A stretch of 64,000 nt of DNA from Caulobacter sp. UNC358MFTsu5.1 (GCF_000712075.1 NZ_JONW01000006.1:248001-312000); one strand, 5' to 3'. Positions 43,203 through 52,665 are shown, counted from the first letter of the stretch. Program-made: numbers and translations. The notes: a model not told the origin generated them from the letters alone.

Positions 43203-44578
43203 CCGCCATCGACGCCGTTCGCCGGGGCGGCCGCAAGCTGGCCGACAGGATCGCCGCCGCCGAACCCAACGCCGACCTCGTCTGGGGACTGGTGCTGGGC
43301 ACGGTGGTCCGGGTGCTGGGCCAAGCCAACTTCCTGAGCCTGTTCTACGGCTACGGCGCGCAGGGCGGTAACCCGCTCATGAAGATCTCGCCGGGCACCT
43401 ACATCATCATGATCGTCTTCTGCCGGGCCTGGAACCGCAAGAGCCCGCCCGGCATGGAGACCTTCAAGCTGGCCGCCTCGATGGTCATGACCATCGTGGT
43501 GGGCGGCGTGGCCTGGGCGATGGTGACCGGCCAGGCGGTGGCGGTCGGCTATCTGGTCGACTCCTACGCGGTCGCGGCGGCCGGCCTGTTCATCCTGGGC
43601 AAGGTGGGCGCGGAGGGGCGGACCAAGGTGTACGCCGCCCTGATCTGGGCCCTGCTGTTCAACGCCCTGCTGCTGTTCCCCGAATTCATCCTCAAGCGAC
43701 GCTTCGTCCCGGCGCCGCTGGAAGGCGCCCGCGGCATCTTCCGGCCGGCCGCGCTGCTCAATCACCCGCTGATGAGCGGCCTGATGTACGCCACCGCCGC
43801 GCCGCTGGTCATGCGCTGGCGCAAGCCGTTCCTGGTCAAGGCCGGGGTGTCGCTGCTGTTCGTGCTGTGCGTGTTCTTCTCCGGCGCGCGGGTCTCGACG
43901 GTGCTGGCGGGCGCGGCCTTCGTGCCGGCCGCGCTGATCGCCCTGGGCAAGGAAAAGCCCAAGAGCCAGATCGGCCAGACCTGGCTGGTCAGCCAGTCCC
44001 TGCTGATCGCGGCCCTGATCCCGATCGTGGTGATCGTGGCCATCGCCAGCGGGGCGCTGGATCGCATCGGCGGCGGGCTCTACGACAAGAGCGCGGCCAC
44101 CCGGGTCTGGCAGTTCGGCATGATCCAGTATCTGAGCCCGCACCAGCTGATCTTCGGGATCGGCAACACGACGGCCGCCGACTGGTCGGTCCGCCTGTTC
44201 CAGACCCCCAGCGTCGAGAGCGCCTTCGTGCTGGGCGTGTTCATGTACGGCATGCCGTTCACGATCTTCTACCTCGGCATGGTGGTGGTGATCGTGGCGT
44301 GGTTCGCCCTGCGGGGCGACACCCTGGTCAAATTGTCGGCGGTGATCTTCCTGACGGCGGCGATGTCGAACAACACGCTCGGCGCCAAGAATCCCGCGGT
44401 GTTCTATTTCCTGATGTTCGCGGGATCGACCATGACCCATGCGGTGCGGCGCCTGCCCAGGCTGCGGATGCCGTGGTTGGTGACCGAACAGCCGCCGGAC
44501 CTGATGACGGCCCAGCATAGCCGCGACCTCGGTTCCCGGACCTTGCCCGGCGGGGATCCTCCCCGCTCGTCGATCTAA
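43199..44578 (+). CDS. O-antigen polymerase/VpsF-like membrane protein
   Basis: 459 residues, about eleven hydrophobic helices. A large loop with RIGGGLYDKSAATRVWQFGMIQYLSPHQLIFGIGN, followed by SVESAFVLGVFMYGMPFTIFYLG, resembles the Wzy/O-antigen ligase (VpsF-type) pattern, in which a conserved Arg/His loop lies between late helices. Expected to polymerise lipid-linked repeat units on the periplasmic side. The C-terminal tail of about 40 polar residues is cytoplasmic. ATG 43199 is overlapped by the short ORF. Confidence 0.8.
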   Translation: MTAIDAVRRGGRKLADRIAAAEPNADLVWGLVLGTVVRVLGQANFLSLFYGYGAQGGNPLMKISPGTYIIMIVFCRAWNRKSPPGMETFKLAASMVMTIVVGGVAWAMVTGQAVAVGYLVDSYAVAAAGLFILGKVGAEGRTKVYAALIWALLFNALLLFPEFILKRRFVPAPLEGARGIFRPAALLNHPLMSGLMYATAAPLVMRWRKPFLVKAGVSLLFVLCVFFSGARVSTVLAGAAFVPAALIALGKEKPKSQIGQTWLVSQSLLIAALIPIVVIVAIASGALDRIGGGLYDKSAATRVWQFGMIQYLSPHQLIFGIGNTTAADWSVRLFQTPSVESAFVLGVFMYGMPFTIFYLGMVVVIVAWFALRGDTLVKLSAVIFLTAAMSNNTLGAKNPAVFYFLMFAGSTMTHAVRRLPRLRMPWLVTEQPPDLMTAQHSRDLGSRTLPGGDPPRSSI

Positions 44579-44596
44579 TCCAGCACAGGCTCCATT

Positions 44597-45736
44597 GTGG
44601 CGAAGACCGACGCGAACTACCTCTTCGTGATCAACTCCCTGGCGGGCGGCGGCGCGGAGCGGGTGATGACCACCCTGCTGGCGCGGTCGAAGGACCGCGC
44701 GCCGGACGGGCGTCTGCACCTGGCCCTGCTGGACAACGAGCCGGCGGCCTACACCCCGCCCGATTTCGTGACCGTCCACCAGCTGGACGCGCGGGGCGGC
44801 CAACTGGCCAGCATCCGCCAGCTGCTGAAGCTGGTCCGGACCCTGAAGCCCAGGCTGATGCTCAGCTTCCTGACCCGGGCCAACGTCGCCGCCGTGGCCG
44901 TGGGCCGGCTGACGGGCGTGCGCTGCGTGATCAGCGAACGGGTCGACACCGCCTCGCACTTCAGCACCACGCGCCTGAAGGCGGTGAAGATGCTGACCGT
45001 GCGCACGGCCTATCGCCTGGCCGAGCGCATCATCGCCGTCTCGGCCGGCGTCGCCGACAGCCTGGTCGAGAACTTCGGCATCGCCCGCGACAAGATCGTG
45101 GTGATCGAGAACCCCGTCGACGTCGAGGCCATCCGGGCCAAGGGCGCCGAAGCGCCGTCGATCCCGCTGGAGCCGCCGTTCGTGGTGGGGGTGGGGCGCC
45201 TGGTGCCCAACAAGAACTTCCGCCTGCTGATCGACGCCTTCGCCGCCTCGGGCGCGCCCGGCAAGCTGGTGATCCTGGGCGAGGGGCCCGAGCGGCCGGC
45301 CCTGGTCCAGCGGATCGCCGAGCTGGGCCTGACCGACCGGATCGCCTTGCCGGGCTTCGCGGCCAATCCGTTCGCCGTGGTCTCGCGGGCCGAGATCTTC
45401 GTGCTGCCGTCCAACGCCGAGGGCTTCCCCAACGGCCTGCTGGAGGGCATGTCGCTGGGCGTGCCGGTGATCTCGACCAACTGCGCCTCGGGACCGTCGG
45501 AGGTGCTGGCCGACGAGCCGCGCCGCCCGCTCGACGACAAGGTCGCGGCGACCTACGGCGTGCTCACGCCGGTCGACCGGGTCGACGCCATGGCCTCGGC
45601 CCTGCAACTGCTGCAGGACCCCGAGCTGCGGCGGCGCTACGGCGCCCTGGCCGAACAACGGGCCCGGATGTACTCGCCGGAGATGGCCACCAGCCGCTAC
45701 TGGGCCGTGCTCGAGCCGGACGCTCCGACGGGCTGA
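44597..45736 (+). CDS. GT4-family glycosyltransferase
   Basis: 379 residues, GT-B fold. The N-terminal acceptor motif NSLAGGGAERVM is followed by FVVGVGRLVPNKNFRLLIDAF for sugar-nucleotide binding. The donor motif is PSNAEGFPNGLLEGMSLGVPVISTNCASGPSEVL (Glu-x7-Glu). It transfers a sugar to a lipid-linked intermediate in the cytoplasm. The linkage is unknown. Start GTG 44597, 18 bases after the polymerase stop. It converges with the flippase gene. Confidence 0.9.
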   Translation: MAKTDANYLFVINSLAGGGAERVMTTLLARSKDRAPDGRLHLALLDNEPAAYTPPDFVTVHQLDARGGQLASIRQLLKLVRTLKPRLMLSFLTRANVAAVAVGRLTGVRCVISERVDTASHFSTTRLKAVKMLTVRTAYRLAERIIAVSAGVADSLVENFGIARDKIVVIENPVDVEAIRAKGAEAPSIPLEPPFVVGVGRLVPNKNFRLLIDAFAASGAPGKLVILGEGPERPALVQRIAELGLTDRIALPGFAANPFAVVSRAEIFVLPSNAEGFPNGLLEGMSLGVPVISTNCASGPSEVLADEPRRPLDDKVAATYGVLTPVDRVDAMASALQLLQDPELRRRYGALAEQRARMYSPEMATSRYWAVLEPDAPTG

Positions 45737-45774
45737 CGCCGGCGCCAGGCCCCTTCGCGTCAGGCCCCTTCGCC

Positions 45775-47235
45775 TCAGGCCTGGGCCGGGGCGCGCTTCA
45801 GCAGCTTGCGGGTGAGCTTGTCCACCGGGCCGCGGATCAGCTTGGGGCGCAGCAGGACGGCGGCGACCGCCCAGACGGTCAGGCCGGCGGTCGCGGCCGC
45901 GGCGAACACCGCCAGGGCCGGCAGATGGGCCGGCAGGGCCATCCAGGTCAGGTGGCCGACGCCGCCGCCGATCACGCCCAGCGCCACGGCCTTGGCCAGC
46001 TCGACCATGTTCAGGCGGGCGTTGATGAACCGGCGCGACAGCAGGTAGCTGGACATCAGGCCGCAGAACGATCCCAGCAGGAACGACAGGGCCGCGCCCA
46101 GGGCGCCCAGGCGCGGGATCAGCAGCAGCGAGGCGGCGACGGTGACCAGGCCCGCCGGGGCGTAGGTCGAGAACTGCAGCCAGTTCTTCCGCGTGGCGTG
46201 GAAGATGTTGTCGAAGACATAGGCCTTCAGGCTGATGCACACCGCGCCGGCGGTGATTATCGGCAGCAGGTGGATGGCCGCGTCGCGATAGGCCGGCGGC
46301 AGGACGGCGTTGGCGATCGCGTGCGACAGGCCGGCGCTGAAGCCCAGCACGGTGAACTGCAGCACCGTCATCAGTTCGAAGGCGTTGCGGACGAACTGCG
46401 CCGCGCCGTCGACGCCGGCCTGGTCGTGGCGGCGCATCAGCTCGGGGAAGCCGCCCTGGTTCATGGCGTTGCCGATGATGTCGCTGGGCGTGCGGGCGAT
46501 CGAATAGGAGGCGGCGTAGATGCCGACGCTGGCCGCGCCGCCCAGCAGCTTCAGGAACACCCGGTCGGAGCTGGCCACCATGTAGGACACGAAGGTCAGG
46601 GCCACGATCGGCAGGCCGTATTCGATCCGGCTGCGATAGCTGGCGCCGACCGCGCCGCCGGCCGGCAGGGTCAGGGCGCCGCGGGTCAGGACGATGGCGG
46701 CGAAGGCCCCCGTCACGGCCGCGTTGGCCAGGGCCACCGAGGCGAAGTCCGGATGCAGGCCGCTGGCGATCCAGCCCGAGCACAGCAAGCCGGCCGCCCG
46801 GGCGGTCTCCAGGGCGCTCTGCTCAAGCTTGCGGCCCTGGAGCTGCAGGGTGGCCAGGCCCAGGCGCAGGGCCGAGTTCGAGACGACATAGGCTGCGACG
46901 GCGACGGCGAAGGTCAGGGCGCGGCCGGGCGCGATCCAGTAGGCGACGCCCAGGCCGACCAGGCAGGCCAGGCTCATGAAGGCCACGCTCAGCCGGGCCG
47001 ACTTGACCAGGCCGTCGCGCCACACTGCGGGGGTGGAGATGTCGCTGCGCAGCAGGGAGAAGCGGATCCAGTTGGACGATCCCATGTCCAGCATCTCGCC
47101 GACCAGGGTCACCAGGGCGTAGAGGCCGAACTCGGCCGGTCCCAGCCGCCGGGTCAGCAGCAGGACCAGGATGAACGCCGCGGCCCGGGGCGCCATGATG
47201 GCGGGGGCGTAGAGGACGGTGGACTTGATGATCAT
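45775..47235 (-). CDS. Wzx-type polysaccharide flippase
   Basis: 486 residues with about twelve to fourteen hydrophobic helices. The N-terminal signature FILVLLLTRRLGPAEFGLYALVTLVGEML is that of the polysaccharide_synt/MATE-like flippase family. Later segments (SSDRVFLKLLGGAASVGIYAASYSIARTPSDII) repeat the pattern. Expected to move lipid-linked repeat units across the inner membrane. Start ATG 47235 is the natural N-terminus. Transcribed after the acyltransferase-3/SGNH gene, 30 bases apart. Confidence 0.9.
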   Translation of the reverse strand: MIIKSTVLYAPAIMAPRAAAFILVLLLTRRLGPAEFGLYALVTLVGEMLDMGSSNWIRFSLLRSDISTPAVWRDGLVKSARLSVAFMSLACLVGLGVAYWIAPGRALTFAVAVAAYVVSNSALRLGLATLQLQGRKLEQSALETARAAGLLCSGWIASGLHPDFASVALANAAVTGAFAAIVLTRGALTLPAGGAVGASYRSRIEYGLPIVALTFVSYMVASSDRVFLKLLGGAASVGIYAASYSIARTPSDIIGNAMNQGGFPELMRRHDQAGVDGAAQFVRNAFELMTVLQFTVLGFSAGLSHAIANAVLPPAYRDAAIHLLPIITAGAVCISLKAYVFDNIFHATRKNWLQFSTYAPAGLVTVAASLLLIPRLGALGAALSFLLGSFCGLMSSYLLSRRFINARLNMVELAKAVALGVIGGGVGHLTWMALPAHLPALAVFAAAATAGLTVWAVAAVLLRPKLIRGPVDKLTRKLLKRAPAQA

Positions 47236-47265
47236 CGAAACCTGGGGCGCTCGAGAGGCGAAGGA

Positions 47266-49323
47266 TCAGCGCTGGGCGCCGCGGGGCAGGATGTAGGGGT
47301 CGAGGAAGGCGAAAGCCGGGCTGGACACGGTGTTGGTCCGGATATGGCTGACATCGTAGTAGAGCGGCGTTCCGTCGGTGACGAGCGGGCAGTCGGCGCC
47401 GCACAGGTGGTCCAGCGGATCCACCAGGACCGCGCCGTCCGGGCCGCCCAGGCTATCGACCAGCTGGTTCGGATAGGCGGCCGTCTGGCGCATCTGGCCG
47501 GTCGGCACGCCGAAGTCGTCCAGCGCCCGGGTCCGGTAGAGGCGGGCGAACAGGCGCTTGGGGTCGGCTTCGGAGGCCTGGGGGAAGGTCTTGGTGACCA
47601 TCACCTCGGCGCCCTTGGCCCGCAGGTCGCGGATCACCAGGCCAAGGCGCGCGAAGGCGGCGGTGGCGTCCTGCAGATAGACCGTCTCGTCGCCGCTGGC
47701 CCGGCAGGTCAGGCCGCGCTCGAAGCACACCCGGCCGCGGGAGGGCTCGCCCTCGGCCTTGTTGAAGCTGCCCAGCCACGAGGCGACGATGGCCACGCGC
47801 GGATAGTTCCCCGTCTTGGCCATGGCCAGGGCCTCGTCGGTGGAGGCGCCGCAGTTCTTGATCGAGCCGCGCAGCTGGACGCCGGGCAGGGGCGCGCAGC
47901 CGGGGCGGGTGACGAACACCACGGCCGGGTCGGCGGGGCCGCGCGGCAGGGTGCGGTAGCGAGGCGCGATCTCCTCGCTGTAGGAGTCGCCGATCACGAA
48001 GGTCTCGACCGGTCCGCCGCCGCCCTGGCGGCAGATGCGCAGCCCCGTGCGGGTCACGTGATAGGTCGCGCAGGACTTGGGGAAGCTCCAGTCGCCGGCG
48101 GCCACCTTGATCCGGTCGGCGGCGGCCACCACCGTGGGCTCGCTGCGCGGGAACTTCAGGGCTTCCAGGCCGCGGGTGGCGAAGACGCCGGCGGTCAGCA
48201 CCAGCAGGGCGGCGATCGCGCCGTTGAGGATCACGCCGGGCCGGGCCGAGGGGCTGCGGCGGTCGAACAGGCGGCGGGTCAGCTTCTGCTCGATCAGGAC
48301 GTAGGAGAGCCAGCCCAGGGCGATCGACAGGACGACGCCCGCGACGATCGCCAGGGCGGTGTTCTCGACGGCGAAATAGGTGAAGCCGGCGATCACCGGC
48401 CAGTGCCAGAGATAGATCGAATAGGACCAGCGCCCCAGCGGCTGCACGCCCGGCAAGCGGGTCCAGCCGGCCGAGCCGTGGCCGGCGGCGATGACCAGGG
48501 CCGCACCCGCCACGGGGATCACCGTCGCCAGGCTGGGCCAGGCCGTGCCGCCGTTGAAGGCCAGCACCGAGGCCAGGATCAGCGCCAGGCCGACCACCAG
48601 GGCGGCGGTCTTGGCGCGGCGGCCCAGGCGGTCGCACGGCGCCAGGGCGACCAGGCCGCCGGCGATCAGCTCCCAGGCGCGGGCGGGCAGCAGGAAGAAG
48701 CTGGTGCGCAGCAGGGCGTCGTAGCGGGTCAGGGGCACGGCCGCGCACAGCAGCAGCGACAGCAGGCCGATGGCGACCAGCACCGCGATCTTGCGCCCCC
48801 GCAGCGGCGCCCAGGCGGCGATGATCACGAACAGCAGCGGATAGAGCAGGTAGAACTGCCATTCGACCGACAGCGACCAGGTGTGCAGCAGCCAGTTGGC
48901 CTCGGACGCCCCGCCGAAATAGCCGCCCTGGGTGGCGTAGTCGAAGTTCGACAGGAAGGTGATCGAGCTGGCCACGCTGCGGGCCACGCCGCGCAGGCTC
49001 AGGGGGTCCAGCCAGATCGAGGTCCCGATCAGGATGGCGAAGCAGACGGTCCAGAGGGCCGGCACGATCCGGTAGAACCGGTCGGCGTAGAACGTCCAGA
49101 CACTGAAATTGCCCTGGGCCTGCCGCTTGGTGACGATCTGCGTCATCAGGAAGCCGGAGATGACGAAGAAGACGTCCACCCCCACGAAGCCGCCCCAGGC
49201 GTAGGGCAGGTGGAAATGGTACAGCACCACCGAGGTCACGGCGATGGCCCGAAGGGCGTTGATGTCGTGCCGGAAGGCCAGCTTGTCGTGCGGGGACGGC
49301 GCGGCCGCGCCTGAGCTGGTCAT
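47266..49323 (-). CDS. Acyltransferase-3 / SGNH fusion (OafA-like)
   Basis: 685 residues. The N-terminal acyltransferase-3 domain (about 1-370) has the family opening FRHDINALRAIAVTSVVLYHFHLPYAWGGFVGVDVFFVISGFLMT, with the catalytic His of LYHF. A linker follows. The periplasmic C-terminal SGNH domain has block I VIGDSYSEE near residue 440 and VSHIRTNT at the end. Such fusions O-acetylate lipopolysaccharide, exopolysaccharide or peptidoglycan. ATG 49323 is chosen over 49383. Divergent from the beta-helix acyltransferase. Confidence 0.9.
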   Translation of the reverse strand: MTSSGAAAPSPHDKLAFRHDINALRAIAVTSVVLYHFHLPYAWGGFVGVDVFFVISGFLMTQIVTKRQAQGNFSVWTFYADRFYRIVPALWTVCFAILIGTSIWLDPLSLRGVARSVASSITFLSNFDYATQGGYFGGASEANWLLHTWSLSVEWQFYLLYPLLFVIIAAWAPLRGRKIAVLVAIGLLSLLLCAAVPLTRYDALLRTSFFLLPARAWELIAGGLVALAPCDRLGRRAKTAALVVGLALILASVLAFNGGTAWPSLATVIPVAGAALVIAAGHGSAGWTRLPGVQPLGRWSYSIYLWHWPVIAGFTYFAVENTALAIVAGVVLSIALGWLSYVLIEQKLTRRLFDRRSPSARPGVILNGAIAALLVLTAGVFATRGLEALKFPRSEPTVVAAADRIKVAAGDWSFPKSCATYHVTRTGLRICRQGGGGPVETFVIGDSYSEEIAPRYRTLPRGPADPAVVFVTRPGCAPLPGVQLRGSIKNCGASTDEALAMAKTGNYPRVAIVASWLGSFNKAEGEPSRGRVCFERGLTCRASGDETVYLQDATAAFARLGLVIRDLRAKGAEVMVTKTFPQASEADPKRLFARLYRTRALDDFGVPTGQMRQTAAYPNQLVDSLGGPDGAVLVDPLDHLCGADCPLVTDGTPLYYDVSHIRTNTVSSPAFAFLDPYILPRGAQR

Positions 49324-49356
49324 GTGTGGGTACGCTCGAATAGCCGGAGGCGACTT

Positions 49357-49378
49357 GCGAGCCCAGATAGAGGCTCGC
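49357..49378. promoter_or_regulatory. Inverted repeat in the divergent promoter region
   Basis: Perfect 7-bp arms GCGAGCC and GGCTCGC around an 8-base spacer, 34 bp upstream of the acyltransferase-3 gene and about 200 bp from the opposite gene. It could be an operator or a leader hairpin. The rest of 49324-49581 shows no gene and is less GC-rich than the surroundings. Confidence 0.4.
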
Positions 49379-49581
49379 ACCAAACCGGGTCAAGTGAAGC
49401 TAAAACAACGGCCAAAGAGATTTGCTGGACGTGTGAACGTGATCATCAATGCATCAGCTGTCGCCAAACCGTGCGACGCTGTTTATCGCCAGACTTGGAC
49501 CGAACGGCGGCGGCGCGCGGCGTTCGCGACGACCATCGGGTTCGGTCCTTACGGTAGAGTTTCGACGGGTAAGAGGATCGG

Positions 49582-50169
49582 ATGATCAAGAAGGTGTTCG
49601 CCAAGCTCTACGATCGGGTGCTGTCCGTCGTGCTCAAGGGCGACGTCTATGCGCGGCGCTGCGGGGTGAAGGTCGGGCAGGGATGCCGGATCCTCAGCCA
49701 CAATTTCGGGACCGAGCCGTTCCTGATCGAGATCGGCGACCGGGTCACGATCTCGGGCTACGTGAATTTCGTGAACCACGACGGTTCGGGCTGGCTGATG
49801 CGCGACGAGCGCGGCCGCCGCTTCACCTATCGCCGGATCCGGATCGGCGACGACGTGTTCGTCGGGGCGGGCACGATCATCCTGCCGGGCGTGTCGATCG
49901 GCAATCGGGTGGTGGTCGGGGCCGGCAGCGTGGTCACCCGGTCGATCCCCGACGGCTGCGTGGTCGCCGGCAACCCCGCCCGGCTGATCACCACCTACGA
50001 CGCCTTCGAGGCGCGGGTGCTGAAGGACTGGCCGGCCGACGCCGACCTGCCCAAGGACGTCGACTACGAGGCCCGCGTGCGGGCGGTGATGGACGAGAGC
50101 TTCAAGCCGCCGATCGCCGTGGCGCCCGAGACGCCTCAGGCCGCCCGCGGCCGGACGACGGCCAGGTAG
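49582..50169 (+). CDS. Left-handed beta-helix acyltransferase (WbbJ-like)
   Basis: 195 residues. Hexapeptide-repeat turns are visible as VKVGQGCRILSHNF, IEIGDRVTISGYVNFVNHDG and IRIGDDVFVGAGTIILPGVSIGNRVVVGAGSVVTRSIPDGCVVAGNPARLI. His in VNHDG is the usual catalytic residue of acetyl-CoA-dependent sugar O-acetyltransferases. Cytoplasmic. Its last 34 bp overlap the end of the oppositely oriented glycosyltransferase gene. Confidence 0.88.
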   Translation: MIKKVFAKLYDRVLSVVLKGDVYARRCGVKVGQGCRILSHNFGTEPFLIEIGDRVTISGYVNFVNHDGSGWLMRDERGRRFTYRRIRIGDDVFVGAGTIILPGVSIGNRVVVGAGSVVTRSIPDGCVVAGNPARLITTYDAFEARVLKDWPADADLPKDVDYEARVRAVMDESFKPPIAVAPETPQAARGRTTAR

Positions 50170-51269
50170 CGGTCGACCACCTTCTCCGGCGAGAACTCCA
50201 GGCCGCGATCGACCAGCAGCTGGCTCGGCAGCGGATTGTCCAGCGTGTCGGCCATGGCCTTGGCCAGGGCCGAGACGTCGTCGACCGGCGGCAGCAGGCC
50301 GTAGCGGCCGTTGTCGAGGATCTCGGCCGGGCCGTGCGGGCAATCGGTGCTGACCGTCGGCGTGCCGCAGGCCAGGGCCTCGACCAGCACGTTGCCGAAA
50401 CCCTCGAACCGCGAGCTGAGCACGAACAGGTCGGCGCGGCGTAGGTACTTGGCGGGGTTGGCCTGGAAGCCGAGGAACTTCACGCGGTCGTCCAGGCCCA
50501 GGGCCTGGACCTGCGCCTTCAGCGGCGCCTCCAGGGCGCCCACGCCGCAGATCGCCAGCCGGGCCGGACGCCGGGCGGCCAGTTCCGCGAAGGCGGCGAT
50601 CAGGGTGTCGAAGCCCTTCTGGGCATGCAGCCGGCCGATCGCCAGGACCACCGGCTCGTCGGTGTCGAAGAACGGGTCGTCGACCGGCTCGGCGGCCTGG
50701 GCCTCCAGGTTCTCGGGCGCGGCGGGATTGTAGAGCACGTTGATGCGCTCGCGCGGGAAGCCGGCGACCTTGGCCATGTCGTCGGCGATGCCCTTGGACA
50801 CCGCCAGGACGCCGTCGGCCATCGGCAGCACGAAGCGGTAGAGCAGGGGCACCAGCCCCAGCTTGGCCTGGCCGGTCTGGCTGGACTGGGAGCTGAGGTT
50901 GTTGTGCTGGGTGACGAACACCCGGGTCGGCTTGCCCGCCAGCCGGTTGGCCAACACCGCGACGGTGTTGTGGTAGCCCAGGCTGGAGATCATCAGGTCG
51001 GGCCGGGTCTCCCGCAGGTATTTGACCATCGGCAGCAGGCTGTTGACCGTGCGCGGCGCCTTCAGATCGACGACCCGCACCCCTTCGGGGATCTGGGCCA
51101 TGTACTCGCCCTTGGTCTGGCACAGCACCAGGTCCACGCGGTAGCCGCGCCGCAGCAGCTCGCGGGCGATCACCAGACGCATCTTCTCGGCGCCGCCCGA
51201 GGCCATGCTGTTGATGTGCAGGGCGATCAGCGGTGCCGGCTGGGCCGCGACCTCGGATTGGGACGCCAT
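50136..51269 (-). CDS. GT4-family glycosyltransferase
   Basis: 377 residues, GT-B fold. The N-terminal LHINSMASGGAEKMRLVIARELL is followed by VLAIGRLHAQKGFDTLIAAFAELA, and the donor motif is SSRFEGFGNVLVEALACGTPTVSTDCPHGPAEIL. Start ATG 51269 shares a base with the stop of the preceding glycosyltransferase gene (TGATG), so the two are co-translated. The long upstream frame is an antisense-like extension and is not used. Confidence 0.9.
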   Translation of the reverse strand: MASQSEVAAQPAPLIALHINSMASGGAEKMRLVIARELLRRGYRVDLVLCQTKGEYMAQIPEGVRVVDLKAPRTVNSLLPMVKYLRETRPDLMISSLGYHNTVAVLANRLAGKPTRVFVTQHNNLSSQSSQTGQAKLGLVPLLYRFVLPMADGVLAVSKGIADDMAKVAGFPRERINVLYNPAAPENLEAQAAEPVDDPFFDTDEPVVLAIGRLHAQKGFDTLIAAFAELAARRPARLAICGVGALEAPLKAQVQALGLDDRVKFLGFQANPAKYLRRADLFVLSSRFEGFGNVLVEALACGTPTVSTDCPHGPAEILDNGRYGLLPPVDDVSALAKAMADTLDNPLPSQLLVDRGLEFSPEKVVDRYLAVVRPRAA

Positions 51270-52396
51270 CAGGTTCTGCCGCACACTTGGTTGTAGAAGC
51301 TGGCGGTCCGTCGGGTGACCTCCTCCCAGCGGTACTTCTGGAGCTTGTCGCTCCAGTCGATCCGCCGTTCGGCCTGGCCGCCCATCACCGCGTCCAGCGC
51401 CTGGGCCAGGCTGTCGGTGTCGCCCAGCGGGTAGTAGCAGGCGGCCGGCAGCTCGATCTCGAGATTGGGCGGGATGTCGCTGGCCAGGATCGGCAGGCTC
51501 GCGGACATCGCCTCCAGCATGGCGATCGGATTGCCCTCGTGGCTCGAGGGCAGGACGAACAGGTCGGCGCCGGCGAAGGCGGCGGCCAGGTCGTCGCCGG
51601 TCTGGTGGCCCAGGCAGTGGATGCGCGAGCCCGGCGCGGCGGCCTGCAGGATCTCGGCCTCGTAGGGCGAGGCGGTGACGGCCGAGCCGACCAGCACCAG
51701 CGACCAGTCCGGATGCTTGTCGCGCACCTTCTCGAACGCGCGCACCAGGTCGATCTGGCGCTTCTCGGGCACCAGGCGGGCGACGTTGAGGATGTATTTC
51801 TGGCCGGGGTCGACGCCGTTGGGCCAGGTCTTGCGCGGGGCGGGCGTCGGCGGCACGCCGTTGGGCACGTGCTCGACGCGCTGGCGCGGATAGTCGGTCC
51901 GCAGGCGGTTGGCCGCCAGGCCCGAGACGCTGATGATGCCGTTGGAGAAGCGGCCCGCCATCTGTTCGCCCAGGCGGATCATGGTCTTGGCGAACTTGCT
52001 CCACTTCTCGCGATTGTAGTCGTCGCCATGGTGGGTGACGACCACGCGCATGCCCATCAGGCGGCCGAGCGGGGTGACCAGGGCTGGGCCGATCGCGTGG
52101 ACGTGCAGCACGTCCGGGCGCCACCAGGCCGCGGCGAACACCCCGATCGTCGAGTGGATCAGCGCCTCCAGGTGCTTGTCCTTGGGCGCGGGCAGCGACC
52201 AGCGCTTGACGTTGGCCGGGTCGACCGGGTCGTCGGGCGTGACGTAGGGCGCGCGTTCCAGGACCAGCACCTCGGCGTCGCCTTCAGCCAGGCGATGGGC
52301 GAGGTGCTTGATGTGGGTCTCGACGCCGCCGTGTCCGCCGTGAAGGCTCCGGAGCCCGAGCATCGCGATGCGCAAGCGCCGCTTGGATTGTGTCAT
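51269..52396 (-). CDS. GT4-family glycosyltransferase
   Basis: 375 residues, GT-B fold. LGLRSLHGGHGGVETHIKHLAHRL at the N-terminus, a DVLHVHAIGPALV acceptor-side loop, ILNVARLVPEKRQIDLVRAF, and the donor motif SSHEGNPIAMLEAMSASLPILASDIPPNLEI. First of two tandem glycosyltransferases. The promoter probably lies in 52397-52660. Confidence 0.9.
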   Translation of the reverse strand: MTQSKRRLRIAMLGLRSLHGGHGGVETHIKHLAHRLAEGDAEVLVLERAPYVTPDDPVDPANVKRWSLPAPKDKHLEALIHSTIGVFAAAWWRPDVLHVHAIGPALVTPLGRLMGMRVVVTHHGDDYNREKWSKFAKTMIRLGEQMAGRFSNGIISVSGLAANRLRTDYPRQRVEHVPNGVPPTPAPRKTWPNGVDPGQKYILNVARLVPEKRQIDLVRAFEKVRDKHPDWSLVLVGSAVTASPYEAEILQAAAPGSRIHCLGHQTGDDLAAAFAGADLFVLPSSHEGNPIAMLEAMSASLPILASDIPPNLEIELPAACYYPLGDTDSLAQALDAVMGGQAERRIDWSDKLQKYRWEEVTRRTASFYNQVCGRT

Positions 52397-52665
52397 TGCG
52401 GCTCAAGTCTTTCGAGCCCGACGACCAGCGCCGAGCATCAAGTCCAAGGGTGATCACGAGGTAGTCAACCGGCCCCTTCACTGTCAACGCCAAGAGGACA
52501 GCGCCCCACGGCCTGAAGTGAAATTGCCAGTTTTGCCGCTTTTAGAAGCATTCGCGCCGGATGGCCATGAGGTTGTTCATGGCCGGCGCCGCGACGGGGG
52601 AGCGGTCTTGTGGAACGTACTATCGCCCGCCTCGATGACGCTTTTTTGGGGCGAGATCACGCGCG
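52397..52665. other. Non-coding leader of the glycosyltransferase pair with a large hairpin
   Basis: No gene is supported here. A strong stem-loop is at 52554-52589: GGCCATGA / TCATGGCC (8 bp, six-base loop GGTTGT), extended by GCGCC / GGCGC after a four-base bulge. Several T- and A-rich tracts (ttttgccgctttta, cttttttggggcg) could belong to the promoter of the downstream minus-strand gene. Confidence 0.5.

Noticed and set aside
42818-46783. 1321-residue open frame antisense to the polysaccharide genes
   Set aside because: Composition is low-complexity and its 'protein' is the complement of the polymerase and glycosyltransferase genes, which have clear family motifs.
45925-49314. 1129-residue open frame opposite the flippase and acyltransferase genes
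   Set aside because: Same reason: no motif, skewed composition, and both opposing genes are strongly supported.
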